A stretch of 5,070 nucleotides of DNA, from assembly GCA_016919565.1 (NCBI GenBank), contig JACXTO010000161.1, positions 1 to 5,070 of the forward strand, given 5' to 3'. A program made the translations under genes and the position numbers. Below, one piece after another: positions 4,639 through 5,070 of this stretch (positions are counted from its first letter, which is position 1; the number at the start of each line of letters is the position of its first letter). The notes beneath the pieces are model-generated. The model was not told the origin of the DNA. It saw only the letters and a program-made list of their open reading frames with translations, and did no database searches. This DNA comes from Methanomassiliicoccaceae archaeon. Lineage in GTDB: Archaea > Thermoplasmatota > Thermoplasmata > Methanomassiliicoccales > UBA472.

Positions 4639-5070
4639 TTATACGAAGTAGAATTTCGTTCGGTATTTGATGGCTATGTTCGCCATCTTCTCCAGGCGGT
4701 CCAAGACGCCACTGTACCGATGCACTATGGCCTTCCCTTCGTTCGGAAGCTTCTCCCTCAGGACGGCAACCTCTTTTATCAGGTCCTGCGCATCATCGGC
4801 GCTGAAGACCTTCTTGGTCTTGGAGCTCTCGACAGCATTTGCGATTATCGGCAGTCCGAGCTTCGACGCGATTCCAGGTAGGAGGGAGTTCTCTGGACCG
4901 AAGGTGCCGATGCATCCGCGTCCGTCATCCCAGGAGAGCCCGCATTTCTTGCATGTTTCCCCCATCTCCTCGAAGGAGACCATATCCCAGCCAGTGAGCC
5001 GGTCATCGGGCGACGATTTGTCTATTATCTTCCTTGCCACATCCGCTGGCACCTTGTCAACGAATACCCA
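4639..5070 (-). CDS. Uncharacterised cysteine-containing protein (C-terminal part)
   Basis: I do not recognise this protein. The frame stays open to the right edge and encodes 143 visible residues ending in TKFYFV. A GTG at 5052 could be read as a start, but upstream codons (WVFVDK) continue in frame and no separate RBS precedes it, so the true start is probably outside. Visible: CKKC at residues 40-43 followed by C53 in GRGCIGTFGPENSLLPGIA, suggesting a small metal or redox site, though a fourth ligand is not obvious. The second half (about 88-135) is rich in charged residues and looks alpha-helical. There is no signal peptide or membrane segment in the visible part, so it is probably cytoplasmic. 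The ordinary composition and clean frame over 140 codons support a real gene; function is unknown. Confidence 0.65.
   Translation of the reverse strand, partial: WVFVDKVPADVARKIIDKSSPDDRLTGWDMVSFEEMGETCKKCGLSWDDGRGCIGTFGPENSLLPGIASKLGLPIIANAVESSKTKKVFSADDAQDLIKEVAVLREKLPNEGKAIVHRYSGVLDRLEKMANIAIKYRTKFYFV

Overview
The window looks archaeal, most probably a euryarchaeote of the Thermoplasmatota (Methanomassiliicoccales-like is a guess from protein flavour, not shown). The grounds are TATA-like boxes about 25-40 bp ahead of starts or putative RNA 5' ends, oligo-T tracts without GC hairpins as terminators, GGAG/AGGTG ribosome-binding sites, and family members typical of archaea. Base composition is moderately GC-rich, with AT-rich islands at promoters. 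No insertion sequence, CRISPR array, tRNA or rRNA was found.

Layout, left to right. Bases 1-119 (minus) are the N-terminus of a class I/II PLP-dependent aminotransferase, preceded by a strong RBS and a 7-bp inverted repeat overlying its probable TATA element. Bases 120-540 hold no convincing protein gene, but they are not featureless. They contain a repeated GGCAATWGGCCG motif and a compact 85-nt foldable element (363-447) that has its own TATA-like box and T-rich end on the minus strand, so it is a candidate small RNA gene. Bases 575-2639 (minus) are a two-gene ABC-2 exporter: the ATPase is transcribed first from its own promoter, then the permease starts 1 nt after the ATPase stop, and an oligo-T terminator follows. 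Bases 2717-3631 (minus) encode a UbiA-family membrane prenyltransferase. Divergent from it, 3758-4543 (plus) encodes a ThiF/MoeB/HesA-type adenylyltransferase (E1-like) with complete ATP-binding and zinc motifs but without the usual catalytic cysteine. Bases 4639-5070 (minus) are the C-terminal part of an unrecognised cysteine-containing protein that enters from the right edge.

The genes do not form one pathway. The ABC pair is a clear functional unit, a drug, lipid or polyketide-type exporter of unknown substrate. The prenyltransferase and the E1-like enzyme share a 126-bp divergent control region, which suggests at most co-regulation. The most unusual points are the candidate RNA gene at 353-477, the operator-like repeat before the aminotransferase, and the cysteine-less E1-like enzyme. 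I found no convincing wholly new multi-gene system.
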